A stretch of DNA of 64,000 nucleotides, taken from positions 25,115,001-25,179,000 of the forward strand of contig OY727095.1 of assembly GCA_963402885.1 (NCBI GenBank), written 5' to 3'. How positions within the stretch are numbered: position 1 is the stretch's first letter; every line of letters starts with the position of its first letter. Made by a program: the position numbers and the translations under genes. Positions 52,345-63,057 of the stretch are shown here, in pieces. The notes beneath the pieces are model-generated. The model was not told the origin of the DNA. It saw only the letters and a program-made list of their open reading frames with translations, and did no database searches. This stretch comes from Antedon bifida. Taxonomy: Eukaryota; Echinodermata; Crinoidea; Comatulida; Antedonidae.

Positions 52345-54384
52345 TTATAGCCTGTGTAAAATTCCCATGAAGATTGTTTCTTCCCCCACCATTACTTTGA
52401 TTGCCTGTTGTTTTAATTCAGCTTTTGATACCACTCTTATTGATGCATTGCAATTGCGAACTTTATGTACACCAATGAGACGCGAGTTGCATGGATTGTC
52501 AAAGGCATCTTGAGTTCTTCTATAAACCCTGCACAGATATTTTTCTTTATCCCAATGCACTTTTCCCACAACTTCTGCACACGAGTCATTTGATAGCAAA
52601 AATGCATTGTTTGGCTCAGCTGTTGAGATGTCATCAGTACATGGAATATTAATTAAACTAGCCTTAGAAGTTTCAGCTAACCTCTTAGATATTTGAACTA
52701 GAGGATTTTTTCCAGAACGAACTAATTTTTTCAAGTGTTGTAAATAGTTTTCAAAGGGAAATGCTGAGCAGTTGTCAAGGCTTCCGAATGATTTTGCTTC
52801 ATCAGCAAGGTGTACCATGCTGTGGACATTGTACACTAAAAATTCATTGCCATACAGAACACGTCCCTGCTCATTGAAATATAACATCAAATTATGTGCA
52901 TACTCTATATAGGTTGCAGCTAACCTTGGTGAAACAAGAATACAGGTGGCAATGCTTAAAGTCATAAAATGGTCAAAATATTTTTTTTGGAGTGTGCCTT
53001 TTAAACATATTTTCCCCGTATATAAAAGAAACTGACGGAACTCTGTTGCCTTCCATCTTTCAACCTCTGCTAGGCTACGAGGTTTTCTAGCAAAACATTT
53101 GGGGATAGATTTTTGCAGTGACACCAACTTTGTGCTGACTATGTCTTTTTGTAATTGAGACATCCTTACTCCCACCTTTCCTTTTGTCCACAGATATATT
53201 AACTTCCTTGTGACTCCTAAACATGACTGGTGCATGTAGTCAATTGGGAAACACTTAACCATATCTATTGGTAAATTGCAGAATGGTGATATTCGTTGCT
53301 GTTCCAATCCTACAGGACGAAGATGATGCTCCTGATTAGATTGCCTGCGGAAGGCAGCATCAGATCTGCATTCAAAGGAACGTACATCTTGGTATGTGAT
53401 TCGTCCACACCAAACTCCACTTTGGTTACACTTATCGCAACCATAGTAACCAGAAAATGATTTGATTTCTTTAACAAAGGCTCTTGCTGGTGCATCACAG
53501 ACAATGCATTTTATCTCTACTGGTATAGTTTTTTCAGCATTTTCTAAGTGAACTGTGAATCCATTTGTCAGAACATCATTCAAATCTTGTACTATTTCAT
53601 TAAGAAATTTTAAGTTTTTTGGTTTTGATGTACCGTAAGTTAACACTACCGGAAATACATGGACAACACCCATATTCATTATAGCACATAAAACAGGCCA
53701 TAGAGATTTGTTAGAACTTTTGTGAAGAGGAATGCCATCTATGTTAAGAGATAATTTAATAGTTTGTACATTTTCTTGCATATCCTTTGGATATTTATGA
53801 AATGCACAAAGAAGTTGCTTCTTTAAACCAATGTAAATGTATTGCATATCAGACATTTCAGATGTTACTATATTTCTTGGTGTATTAAGTAATGTGCGAG
53901 CAGTTGCTGGTAAATTTGAATGGCCATTTCCCTGTAGTAATTTAAGTAATTCATCTGCAGCATTGTGTTTTATTTGATGTTTGTTTATCCAACTTGCTAA
54001 ATCATCTACAAATTGATTATCCCTATCTTTTTCTAACTCATTTTCAAACTCAGAATCTGATGTTAATGGAATGTCATGGTCGCTGTAACCCATATGATTG
54101 TTTAAGTCATCGCTATTCTCTGAATCACTTCTGTGCTGAACATTTATGGGAAATTCAGGGGGTAAATCATTGACTACTGCTGTAAAATTTTGATCTAAAA
54201 TTTGTTCTTCTTGTTCATGATTTAATTCATTTCTTTCAACATCATAGTGATGAGGGGGAAAATTATTGATGTTGCAGTTATCATCATCTGACGATGAACT
54301 AATTTCATTATGTTGTATTCTCTTTAAAGCACGGCTAGCTGCCATCCATTTTTTGTTGTACTCTGACTTTTTGTTGGTAGCCAT
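52345..54384 (-). CDS. CACTA/Tnp2-like transposase protein, single exon
   Basis: Length is 679 residues from MATNKKSEYNKK. The frame stays open 55 codons further upstream, but that part reads through the foldback repeat, so I chose the downstream ATG. Residues 1-120 are Ser/Asp/Asn-rich. The core resembles CACTA Tnp2-type RNase H-fold transposases. Candidate acidic residues are D216 in NIDGIPLHKSS, D297 in VCDAPAR followed by a CxxC pair (C316, C319), D382 in FPIDYMH, and E545 in FPFENYLQHLKKLVR, the last matching the plant Tnp2 motif YPFERYMK..V. Related proteins are annotated in invertebrates as transposase-domain proteins. The frame has no stop or frameshift, so the gene may still be active or be domesticated. 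Catalytic assignments are inferred from motif resemblance. Confidence 0.78.
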   Translation of the reverse strand: MATNKKSEYNKKWMAASRALKRIQHNEISSSSDDDNCNINNFPPHHYDVERNELNHEQEEQILDQNFTAVVNDLPPEFPINVQHRSDSENSDDLNNHMGYSDHDIPLTSDSEFENELEKDRDNQFVDDLASWINKHQIKHNAADELLKLLQGNGHSNLPATARTLLNTPRNIVTSEMSDMQYIYIGLKKQLLCAFHKYPKDMQENVQTIKLSLNIDGIPLHKSSNKSLWPVLCAIMNMGVVHVFPVVLTYGTSKPKNLKFLNEIVQDLNDVLTNGFTVHLENAEKTIPVEIKCIVCDAPARAFVKEIKSFSGYYGCDKCNQSGVWCGRITYQDVRSFECRSDAAFRRQSNQEHHLRPVGLEQQRISPFCNLPIDMVKCFPIDYMHQSCLGVTRKLIYLWTKGKVGVRMSQLQKDIVSTKLVSLQKSIPKCFARKPRSLAEVERWKATEFRQFLLYTGKICLKGTLQKKYFDHFMTLSIATCILVSPRLAATYIEYAHNLMLYFNEQGRVLYGNEFLVYNVHSMVHLADEAKSFGSLDNCSAFPFENYLQHLKKLVRSGKNPLVQISKRLAETSKASLINIPCTDDISTAEPNNAFLLSNDSCAEVVGKVHWDKEKYLCRVYRRTQDAFDNPCNSRLIGVHKVRNCNASIRVVSKAELKQQAIKVMVGEETIFMGILHRL

Positions 54385-54429
54385 CTGTAATTTTTTTGAC
54401 TGAAAGAATGAATTGTTGTAAAAATTCTC

Positions 54430-55080
54430 GGTTTTTATTCTTATGGGTATTGCTAAACACCGCAAACCTCCAAAAAAACATAGCAAACCCCACCGAACCA
54501 ACATAAAAGTGATTGAATCATGTAGTGTACAACCCACTGGGTATATCAATATAAAAAAAAATTAAATTTCTACTGACCCTAACCCAAGTTCTTATTTTTG
54601 GGGTAAAACATCATTTTTGGTCAAAAATGATTGCTAAACCCCGCAAACCTCCAAATAACCATAGCAAACCCCACCGAACCAACATAAAAGTGATTGAATA
54701 ATGTAGTGTACGACCCACTGGGTATATAAATTATTAAATTTTTACTGTTAACTACTTTTTTGTGGATAAAACATCATTTTTTGGTTAAAAATTAGCAATC
54801 ATTTTTGACCAAAAAATGATGTTTTACCCCAAAATAAGTAGTTAACAGTAGCAATTTAATATTTCTTTTACATGGATATACCCAGTGGGTTGTACACTAC
54901 ATGATTCATTCACTTTTATGTTGGTTCGATGGGGTTTGCTATATTTTTTTGGAGGTTTTCAGGGTTTAGCAATCATTTTTGACCAAAAAATGATGTTTTA
55001 CCCCAAAAATACTTAGTTAACAGTAAAAATGTATTATTTTTTTTACATGGATATACCCAGTGGGTTGTGTTTAGCAATAC
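54430..55080. repeat. About 180-bp foldback repeats, two direct and two inverted
   Basis: The motif AAAAGTGATTGAATCATGTA followed by GTGTACAACCCACTGGGTAT occurs directly at 54505 and 54686 (181 bp apart). It is inverted at 54889, and a partial inverted copy ends near 55075. Linking words GGGGTAAAACATCATTTTT and its complement also mirror. The head-to-head arrangement makes a large palindrome centred near 54790. It lies directly upstream of the transposase-like gene and overlaps the 5' extension of its open frame. Confidence 0.85.
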
Positions 55081-55929
55081 CCATTCTTATTTGTTTCTGT
55101 ACAGATTTTGATGTCCGAACAAAAAAAATTAGAATTTCAATTATTTTCAAATTCTTACAATATGTGGTGTGTGTGGTGTGTACAAGCGATCGATAGAATA
55201 ATGTTGTAGATACCGATGCTGTACCCACAATTTGAATTTCTTGCAATCTGAATTTTTTAACATTTTGTAACTTTGTTGAACAAGTAATAATTACTTATTT
55301 TGTGATTCTTTCCCATTAAATTAACAATCATAAAAATTCGTCAGAGTGATGATTTAATTTTGAGTTTAATGCTAACATTTGTTTTTAAGAAATCATAAAT
55401 TAAATCTAGGTATTTTAGGTTCAGTTTAGTTGTTTTTTAGATTATGTGTACGGTTAAATAATAAATAAGTCAGATTTTTCAAATTATGTAGGTTCATGTA
55501 GTAAAATACTTTGTATTTATTCCTAAATTGCGAAATAACATTTTCTTAAACCAAAAAACACCGAGGTCTATAATAATGAAGTACTGCATAAAGCTATGTG
55601 TCACGAATGGGACAGCAAATAAACATGACTTTTCAGAAGGTATACATTTATCCTCATTATAAAAGATACTTAATCTGTTTTTTATTGTTGCCAGATAGTT
55701 GTTTTATATAACTTACTTTAAATTATAACATTTTATTATTATTTATTTATTTTTATTAAATATGATTTATAATGTCGTTGCGGACGAGACATTTTAACAT
55801 CCAAATAGAACACTTTTGTCTAGGTTAAAAAATATTATAATTTTGCTATTAAAAGAATTGTTTTTGACACAGCGCAAACTTTTATTTACAATCATCAATA
55901 TAATTCAACCATTGAAACACTGATAAAAG
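55081..55929. other. Intergenic, no gene seen
   Basis: AT-rich. A short frame at about 55579 (MKYCIKLCVTNGTANKHDF) runs into a GTATAC that could be a splice donor, but nothing else supports an exon. I recognise no repeat family here. Confidence 0.4.
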
Positions 55930-56900
55930 GGGTGGTATTGTTAAATCCTTCAAACATCACAAAAAAACATATTTTTAAACCCCATTGAACCAAAATAAAA
56001 GTGATTGAATCATGTAGTGTACAGTATGACTAAATTGGTATGTCAGTCAAAAAAAAAATTGTTAAAAATTGTTAAATACAGTACTTATTTTTGGGGTAAA
56101 ACATCATATTTAAGGTTAAAACTAATTGGGTTAAAAAATGCTGTTTTACCCAAAAATATGTTGTAACAACAAAACTTTCTTTTAAATTGACATACCAAGT
56201 GGTAGAAAGGTTGTACACTACTACATATTCAATTCAAAATTCTTTAATCATCCCACACGGGGCAATTCAAATAAAAAGGTCTGGATTAAAATTATCTTAC
56301 AAAATATCACAAAACACAGTACAAAATAACAAGAGTCAAATTAAAAAAATTTAAGAGTCAGATGGCCACTGCACTCGCAAAAACGAATTCCTTTTCCGGT
56401 TTGTTCTACATGCTGGGCATCGAAAGTGACACCAATGAGGCATTAGCTTGAAATCACTGAACAAGGCATGGTTAACATTTTTTAGAATAGCTCTACTTTT
56501 TTCTAGAGTTTGCATGTCACAAAAAGAAGATAAGCTACAAAGTTGACAACCTATTAATTTAGAACTTAAGTTAACAATTCTTTGTAGTGAGTTTTTCTCT
56601 TTGACCCTAACTAAGACTAAAAAACCAGCATAAAAGAGGAAAAAGTTAAAACGTTCTCAATATCAAGGAATTATAAAAAACCCTAAGAATTCAATCAATC
56701 AATTCAATCATTTTTATTTGGTTTTCATGAGGTTTGCCATGTTTTTTGAAGGTTTGCAGGTTTATGAATTATTTTTAACTAAAAATTATGTTTTACTCCA
56801 AAAATAAATACTATTTTTTTACTGACATACCAAAGTTGTACACTACACAATTCAATCACTTTTATGTTGGTTCAATGGGGGTTTGCTATGCTTTTTAAAC
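55930..56900. repeat. Foldback repeats split by a LINE insertion
   Basis: The family motif appears directly near 55997 (GTGATTGAATCATGTAGTG) and inverted near 56211 (GTTGTACACTACTACATATT), where it is interrupted. It continues after the LINE at about 56700 (AATTCAATCATTTTTATTTGG), with another inverted copy near 56838 (GTTGTACACTACACAATTC). The LINE therefore inserted into a pre-existing repeat copy. Confidence 0.8.
56228..56691 (-). mobile_element. Second 5'-truncated copy of the CR1/Rex1/L2-type LINE
   Basis: Reverse complement of the 3' end of the LINE at 12019-13316. The match begins at the TTGAA tail (ATTCAATTCAAAATTC) and runs through the untranslated region with its CCCACACGGGGCAATTCAA block. 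It then covers the C-terminal coding part up to the counterpart of AAAGTAATTCTTAGGGTTTT in copy 1. Only about 460 bp survive. This copy carries small differences from copy 1, including altered residues in the coding relic, and is dead on arrival through 5' truncation. Confidence 0.88.
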
Positions 56901-58425
56901 AGTAAATGTAAGTGTATATTTTTTTTAATAACTAATTAACAAACTATAGCATTTATATATTGTGATATTATACAGAATTCCCACTGGCAATATAAAAGCT
57001 GAAATGTAAACATCAATAGTATCAAAACAAATGTAATGGTATTAAACTCAAATTAAAACAAATGAAAATGTCTATTCATTACCTTAATTTCACAATCAAA
57101 CAGGTTGCTGTTGCTTCCAAATAGAAGTCAAATTTGTTGTGGACCAGCTGATGACAAAATTTAAAAATTTATGAAAGATAATACAGTACAGTATAATAAT
57201 GTGCAAAGAGATATCAATTGTTGGCCTTGTTAACATTAATGCTAAACAAAGAATGAATTAGTTCAAAAATATAAAACAATTATAGGCTCAATAACTGACC
57301 AATCGGATTCAGTTAACTAAAATGATCAACCAATGAAGTGAATTATAGGCTAATGGCTGTTAACCATAGAGAAATTCTCCACATGAGTTAACAATTACAG
57401 TAAGTGGTTTTACACATAAACAATTAATCAGCAAGCAATCTCATGATCTGTGTTGTTTAATTCAAATAATGAGACAAAATTTGTATTAATTACTAATTAA
57501 TAGAGTAATATTCAGCCTAAAAAAATACTTTTTAATTTAGTTGCAAACAAGAAATGGTTATTTGATTAATCATGGAGGTAAACTCATTGGCTTCATTTCT
57601 TTTAAGTCTAGTTTGCATTTCAATTGAATAATGCTAAATTTAACAAAAGTAACATTACCTAAATTCCATCAGCACTAAATGTGACCATGGACCTTTGCAG
57701 TTCCCACCAAGCTGACTTTCTCGTTGAACACTTTTAGATTTCACTCAATGACCAAAAAATAGATTACAAAAGACCTCGGCGTAAAATATTTAGGTGTACG
57801 TCAAATCCAAGTCTCACCAACTCTCTAATTCTAGTGAGAAATACGATCTGACGCAACGTCTCAAAATGATGTAATCATCGGCATGTAAATAAAAGTCTTA
57901 TAATAGTTCAGACTCGCAAAGTTATTTTTTTCTATGGGTTTACTGTTACTGCTGAAGGTCCTTACTTATGACATATATTTTTACCATAAAACTTCAAAAG
58001 AACCCTAGGCCCTATAAGATTCTCCTTTTTTTAGGACTCTTGGGTGGGCTTCTTTTCGAGATTACTTTTGCAAACCAAACAGGGTGGGGAGGCGTTCTTT
58101 TTGAGAGCTTCTTTTCGAAAAGAAGCTCAGTGTAAACTACATCTCCCTGGTTCTACTGGGTAGTGTAGTTAATTGTGTTTGGTAAAATTGCTATACCACC
58201 AGTCCATTGGGAGTGACCTTCTCAGATATCACAAGATTTTATGAGAATTCTATGCTAATCATTGAAGGCTACTTTCAGTTAAATATTGTATTTGTTACCA
58301 CAGTGTTATTTTGTCATTTTAACAAAGGTACTTTTCTATAATCTATAATAAATGAACTACAGTATTACTTGCCAGTACCGTACTGTAGTTTACATATTAA
58401 GATTTAGAATATTCAAGTATATGTT
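56901..58425. other. Intergenic, no gene seen
   Basis: AT-rich sequence with TACAGTA-type words and no frame I can support. A perfect 24-bp palindrome centred on TTCGAA lies at 58105-58128 (arms GAGCTTCTTTTC). Confidence 0.45.
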
Positions 58426-59016
58426 ATGATTTCCATTACTAAATTGACATTACTAAATTTAGATCTTATTAGTAATATTGTTAAGGCTTTCAACCAATCC
58501 ATTAATACTTGTGTGACTCCTAGTAATACTAATGAAGATATGCTAACTGATGAATCTCCCCAGCCTATTAGGATTGTACTACCGTACAAGGATCAAACTT
58601 GTTGTAACACGGTTACTAAACAACTTAAACAACTTAGTGCGAAGATTGAAAACGATATTTTACCAGTATTTACTAGTCGTAAGATAGGTGACACCTTAAA
58701 ACCTAAAGAAATGAAACCCAGAATCATTAATTCACAATGCGTGGTGTACAAATTTCAATGTGGTTTGTGTGATACAAACTATGTCGGTTACACTTGCCGA
58801 CACCTTTACAAACGCATTAATGAACATAACAAAAGTATTATAGGCGATCACCTAAAACAACATGGCATAACTGGTGATATCTCAGAATACTTTAGAGTCT
58901 TATCTAAATGTAACAATAAGTTTGATTGCCTAATTAAGGAGATGTTGTGGATCAAAGAGATAAAACCTACACTCAATAAACAATCGGATTCCATCAAAGC
59001 TAAATTGTTTATCTAA
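58426..59016 (+). CDS. Penelope-like element GIY-YIG endonuclease part
   Basis: A 196-codon frame. Residues 100-185 form a GIY-YIG nuclease domain: CVVYKFQCGLC (first Tyr motif plus a CxxC pair, C112 and C115), NYVGYTCRHLYKRINEH (YVG motif and the conserved Arg), and a later EMLWIKEIKPTLN block with the likely catalytic Glu near 172. The CxxC inside the nuclease and the preceding KPRIINSQ segment are typical of the C-terminal endonuclease of Penelope-like retroelements, where it nicks target DNA for integration. The reverse transcriptase expected upstream is not visible, so this is a 3' fragment. The first 45 residues have no recognisable domain, and the ATG may not be the original start. Confidence 0.85.
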   Translation: MISITKLTLLNLDLISNIVKAFNQSINTCVTPSNTNEDMLTDESPQPIRIVLPYKDQTCCNTVTKQLKQLSAKIENDILPVFTSRKIGDTLKPKEMKPRIINSQCVVYKFQCGLCDTNYVGYTCRHLYKRINEHNKSIIGDHLKQHGITGDISEYFRVLSKCNNKFDCLIKEMLWIKEIKPTLNKQSDSIKAKLFI

Positions 59017-59185
59017 CTCAGTAGGAGGAGCTAATTACTTAATTAGCCCTCAATTAGCATTTCCTGTCACCAACTTTGGTGCTTAGTGCACATAATTATT
59101 ATTGTTTTGTATTCACTTGATCTTGAAAATGGTTCTATGATGGTACCGAAACGTCGATCTCTATTTTTGTCATTAAATTTTATAT
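58426..59185 (+). mobile_element. Penelope-like element, 3' fragment
   Basis: Comprises the GIY-YIG frame and about 170 bp downstream that ends near ATGATGGTACCGAAACGTCG (59133-59152). A CCGAAACGTC box of this kind is common at Penelope-like element ends, which often carry hammerhead-ribozyme-like sequences. Here the remainder of such a core is not convincing. The 5' boundary is unknown. Confidence 0.6.
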
Positions 59186-59400
59186 TGAAATTATATAGTA
59201 AACGTCTTTTAATTCGTAAATTGACATATTCAATTATTTTACACATTTTTTTTAGGAATGGTAAAAAAATGATCTATTTCAAATTGTATATTGTATACAA
59301 TTTAAATATTGCTAAACAATATATTAAAACTATGCATATCATAGGGTGTACAAATTGTCTTCAATCTGATATCTAGCAATTTCCACAAATGTATATTTAG

Positions 59401-59515
59401 GAAGATACATTCCTATGTAGATGGAATCAAACTTTAAAAATTATTGAGACAGCTGCAAAATTTGGTGTCCATGAATATGAACTTGTACTTAATAAATTAC
59501 ATCCTTGTGCTAAGG
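59401..59515 (+). other. Possible isolated coding exon
   Basis: A 115-bp open stretch preceded by a pyrimidine-poor ..TATATTTAG and followed by GTGAGT, reading EDTFLCRWNQTLKII and then FGVHEYELVLNKLHPCAKG. The codon pattern looks protein-like. No partner exon was found and I do not recognise the product, so this is only a candidate. Confidence 0.25.
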
Positions 59516-59816
59516 GTGAGTGAATATATAATAATTGTCCCTCTGAATATTAATTTTTATAACAATTTATAATAATTAAAATTAACTCAAATTTGATTAC
59601 TATTGAAGAGTGCTAGGTTTGTACTAATATGTAATAGAGTGTATCATCATGGTATTATTAACACTTGCAAGTGTTTTAATTTTTGGTTTCTATCCTTAGG
59701 GCACAAATACCATAAGATACAATTATGTTACAATTAAAACATTATAAACTATATGGAACGCTGCTTGCGCAACAATTCAGCGAATTTAATTTCGCAAGTG
59801 TTGTCGCAGGGTGAAT
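59516..59816. other. Intergenic, no gene seen
   Basis: AT-rich. GCTTGCGCAACAATTCAG..GCAAGTGTTGTCGC near 59762-59807 contains a loose inverted repeat. Confidence 0.4.
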
Positions 59817-60075
59817 GAAATGCTTCAATGATAAACATTTTTTTGTTAAAAGAAACCTAATTTGTCTTTCCTGGCCATGATTTTATCCAGCATTTCAAAT
59901 CATCATTCCAAAAGCTGATTCTTGCAGCAATGACTTCCATAAATATTTTTGTTCCTACATTACAGTACTTGACACTCAAGGCTAATGGTAATGAGGTAAC
60001 CAATGCATCATTGGTTTCACTAACCAAATTTTCCCTTAGTTTCTCACTTTGAATTCTTTGTATCATAATAATCTC
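59817..60075 (+). repeat. Dispersed repeat, copy 1
   Basis: Matches 62850-63055 in direct orientation. Shared landmarks in the same order are AATGCTTCAATGATAAA, GTTAAAAGAAACC, GCATTTCAAATCATCAT, CACTCAAGGCTAATG, AATGCATCATTGGTTTCA and CTTAGTTTCTCACTTT. There are small insertions and deletions between the copies. Family unknown. Confidence 0.8.
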
Positions 60076-62849
60076 CATGATCTCAATTATTGTATATAAT
60101 CTTCTATAACAATAAAATTTATATATTTAATTAATTACAAAAAGAAAAACATTTTGCTTTTATTGAATCAGATTTTTTATTTATATTTATTTGGATTTAC
60201 ACCTTTAAATCGGTGGCACGCACACAATATTACGTAACAAATAAGTAATCAAACTATAACATATAACTACAGTAATACAATTCCCACCCCCACCCCACCC
60301 CCTTTTCTTTAAATTTATTTAATACAGCAATGATACATACTTGTTTCAGAGTAATACTAATACATGAGTAAAAAAAACAAATTCCACCTCAAAATCTATT
60401 CTCATACTGGCTTTAGTAGCAATTTTTAGTAGCTTTTATACCATGGATTTCCTCCATGCTTATACGAAAAACTATTGGTTTACAAAAAGCAAAACACTTA
60501 ATTTGCCCCAACCTATTTTCCTGTTGAGTTAATCTAAGTTCTATAAGGTTCCTCTAATTCTATTTTAGTGATGATAATAGGTGGTGATTGTGCTCCCATT
60601 ACTGTACATTCTTGATAAATTGTGCTTTTAGACAATGTATTTAAAGTCTACTAAACACTATTGGATGATTTTCATATTTGATATTAAAGTATACAGTATT
60701 TTGGTTTAGTTAAATCATATTTATTATTATATATTATTTTTGATTAATTTTGTTTATAATGAAAATGTAATACATATACCTGTTATTATTATTGTTACAT
60801 TATTTTAACAAATGAAGCAACAAATTTATATAACATTTTAAGAAATTTGTCATTGATGAATAATAATTACCAATTTAAAATACTCCTTTTCATTTTATTA
60901 TGTGAACTCTTTGTATAGATATCATGTAAAAACACAATCCTTGTATTGGGGGATGATCTCATGAAATTTAAATCCATTAAAATACAAGGTACATGAAAAT
61001 TATGAATCAAACTATAAAATGCTTTTTCGAAATGAAAAATAATAATTTTATTGAACATATGCTTTTATAACAGCAGCACACTTTGACATGAAGGTGAGGA
61101 AACTTAAACTATACTATATTTATATAGACAAATTACAAAAGTATGATATTTGACCTACTAAACTATTACAAAACACCTACATTAAAATACTACATTTAAA
61201 AAGTGGTTAGAATGATCATAAAAAATTAAAATTACACAGTAATGTCAATTCCAAATGAATATTATTATTATATTAATTATTATGAATGTGGGTTGTATTT
61301 ATTGTTATTGTGTCATTGGTAATTTGGTTTAGTGGATGGTGGTACTATCTGAGTGTTATCTGTTTAATTTTAGTTTACTTTTTATTTTATATTATATATA
61401 TGTGTGAAGCCATGTCATCAATCAATCTCACTCATTTCCTGGTAACTTAGGCCCTATTTCTGCTGCCAATAAACAATATGGTATTTTTTTATACCTGCGA
61501 CATGATCCGTCAACATCATGTTTTTATTTTCTGTCGCTGTTAGCTGTTTTACACACATGTATAGATATATTCGGCGAAAATGTGGAGCAAAGACGTCACA
61601 GTATTTACTATATAAATCTGTGTGGGGAAGGAGGGGGTGGGGAAGCTAAAATTTCTGGTCAACTAAAAGGTAATAAAAGGGACAACCACATTTTTAAAGA
61701 CATTTCTAAAAAACATAAAGCAAGAGTACGGAATAGACTTGTCTCCAAAGCAAGTAAACTCAAAGCTGAAGAGCCTGCGAAAGCAGTACAACATTGCAAA
61801 AGACAATAACTCGGGGAGGGAATGAATTACTTGTCCCCATTAAGATGTTTTCTGTGCTCTCACAACATCTCTATCACTAGGGCTAGGCTGTTGAAAGTGA
61901 GACGTAAAACTTCCTTTAAGGCTTTATTGCGACTTTTAATTATCGACCAAATAAATGAATGGCAATTTGGGTAAAAAGGATGAAATTTAACACGACTACC
62001 CAAGAAGTATTGTTAGCAGAAACGGGGTACTGAAAAGTACGATATAAAAAATACCGTATTTTATACCGTATTTTTAAACCGTATTTTGAGTAGTTGCAGC
62101 AGAAACAGGTGCTTATTCTATATGAATGAGTCAGGTATATCAGAGGTGGGCCTGTAACCAGGAATGTACCTCTGGTCAAGACTTCAATAACTTTTGCTCC
62201 CATAGGATACAACTGGGTTCATTTACCTTTTATAAGTACTACTAGTACTGCATAATTAGGACACGGTAAAGTCATATCTGAATTGAAGTTCTAATATATA
62301 TATTAATAGTTTATTTTGTATTTTTGTAGTTAAGTTAAGTGTTCTCCGAATAAATTATTAGTAATGGTCTCCCTTCCTTTGATGTTTTTATGGCCTCCAG
62401 ATGTTACTTGCCAGTGTTTGCAATAGAGATAACATTAAATGAAGTTAGGTAAGAATTATTAATTGGCTTAAACAAATTTATGATAATAGGGTAAAGTCAA
62501 ATAAAAGTAAAATTAATTAAAATCAGATATAAATTTTAATAGAAGAATAACAGCTATTTATCTCCCTGGCTCAATGTAGTTATGAAATTAGAGAAGGTAA
62601 AGGTTGTTGATTTTAAAGATACATTCCAATACACTTGCTTTAGATAGATATTTATGTACAAATAGGTCATAGTTTTATCAATATGGTAACTACACAACAA
62701 ATTTACCAAATACCAGTTCATTGCAGACTAATGGAAATTTGGATAACATTTGTAAATGTTTGTATGTCTATGCGTATGAAACTCAAATTGCCAAATGTCT
62801 TTAATCCTCTAAAAATAGAACGACTATACAAAGTTTGTCGCCATGTGAA
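60076..62849. other. Intergenic, no gene seen
   Basis: About 2.8 kb of AT-rich DNA. A basic frame ending at 61809 (..KISKKHK-like, no ATG start, opens at GTG) and a minus-strand frame at 61940-62212 (MYPMGAKVIEVLTRGTFLV) were considered and not supported. CA/CCCCACC simple sequence occurs near 60285-60305. Confidence 0.45.
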
Positions 62850-63055
62850 TAAAAATGCTTCAATGATAAAAATGTTGTTGTTAAAAGAAACCAATTTCCT
62901 GAGATGTTTTCTTGGTCTTGTATCCTGCATTTCAAATCATCATCAAGAAAGCTGACTCTTGCAACACCACTCAAGGCTAATGTACTTAATGCATCATTGG
63001 TTTCAGTAACCAAATTGTCCCTTAGTTTCTCACTTTTACCTCTAATAATCTAAAC
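62850..63055 (+). repeat. Dispersed repeat, copy 2
   Basis: Second member of the pair described at 59817-60075. It ends next to the start of the decayed LINE, so it may be that element's own 5' part or a separate repeat that the LINE abuts. Confidence 0.78.
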
Positions 63056-63057
63056 TA

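Noticed and set aside
54385-54549. 55-codon N-terminal extension of the transposase-like protein
   Set aside because: It is translated foldback repeat. The downstream ATG begins a normal Ser/Asp-rich N-terminus.
61582-61809. Basic 75-codon frame
   Set aside because: Opens at GTG rather than ATG. The nearby ATG is in another frame and stops quickly. No family recognised.
61940-62212. 90-codon minus-strand frame
   Set aside because: No recognisable domain, and the second half is low-complexity hydrophobic. A short exon inside it cannot be excluded.
62683-63013. Frames on both strands over the dispersed repeat
   Set aside because: They overlap each other and the repeat copy. The same sequence at 59817-60075 does not keep the frames.
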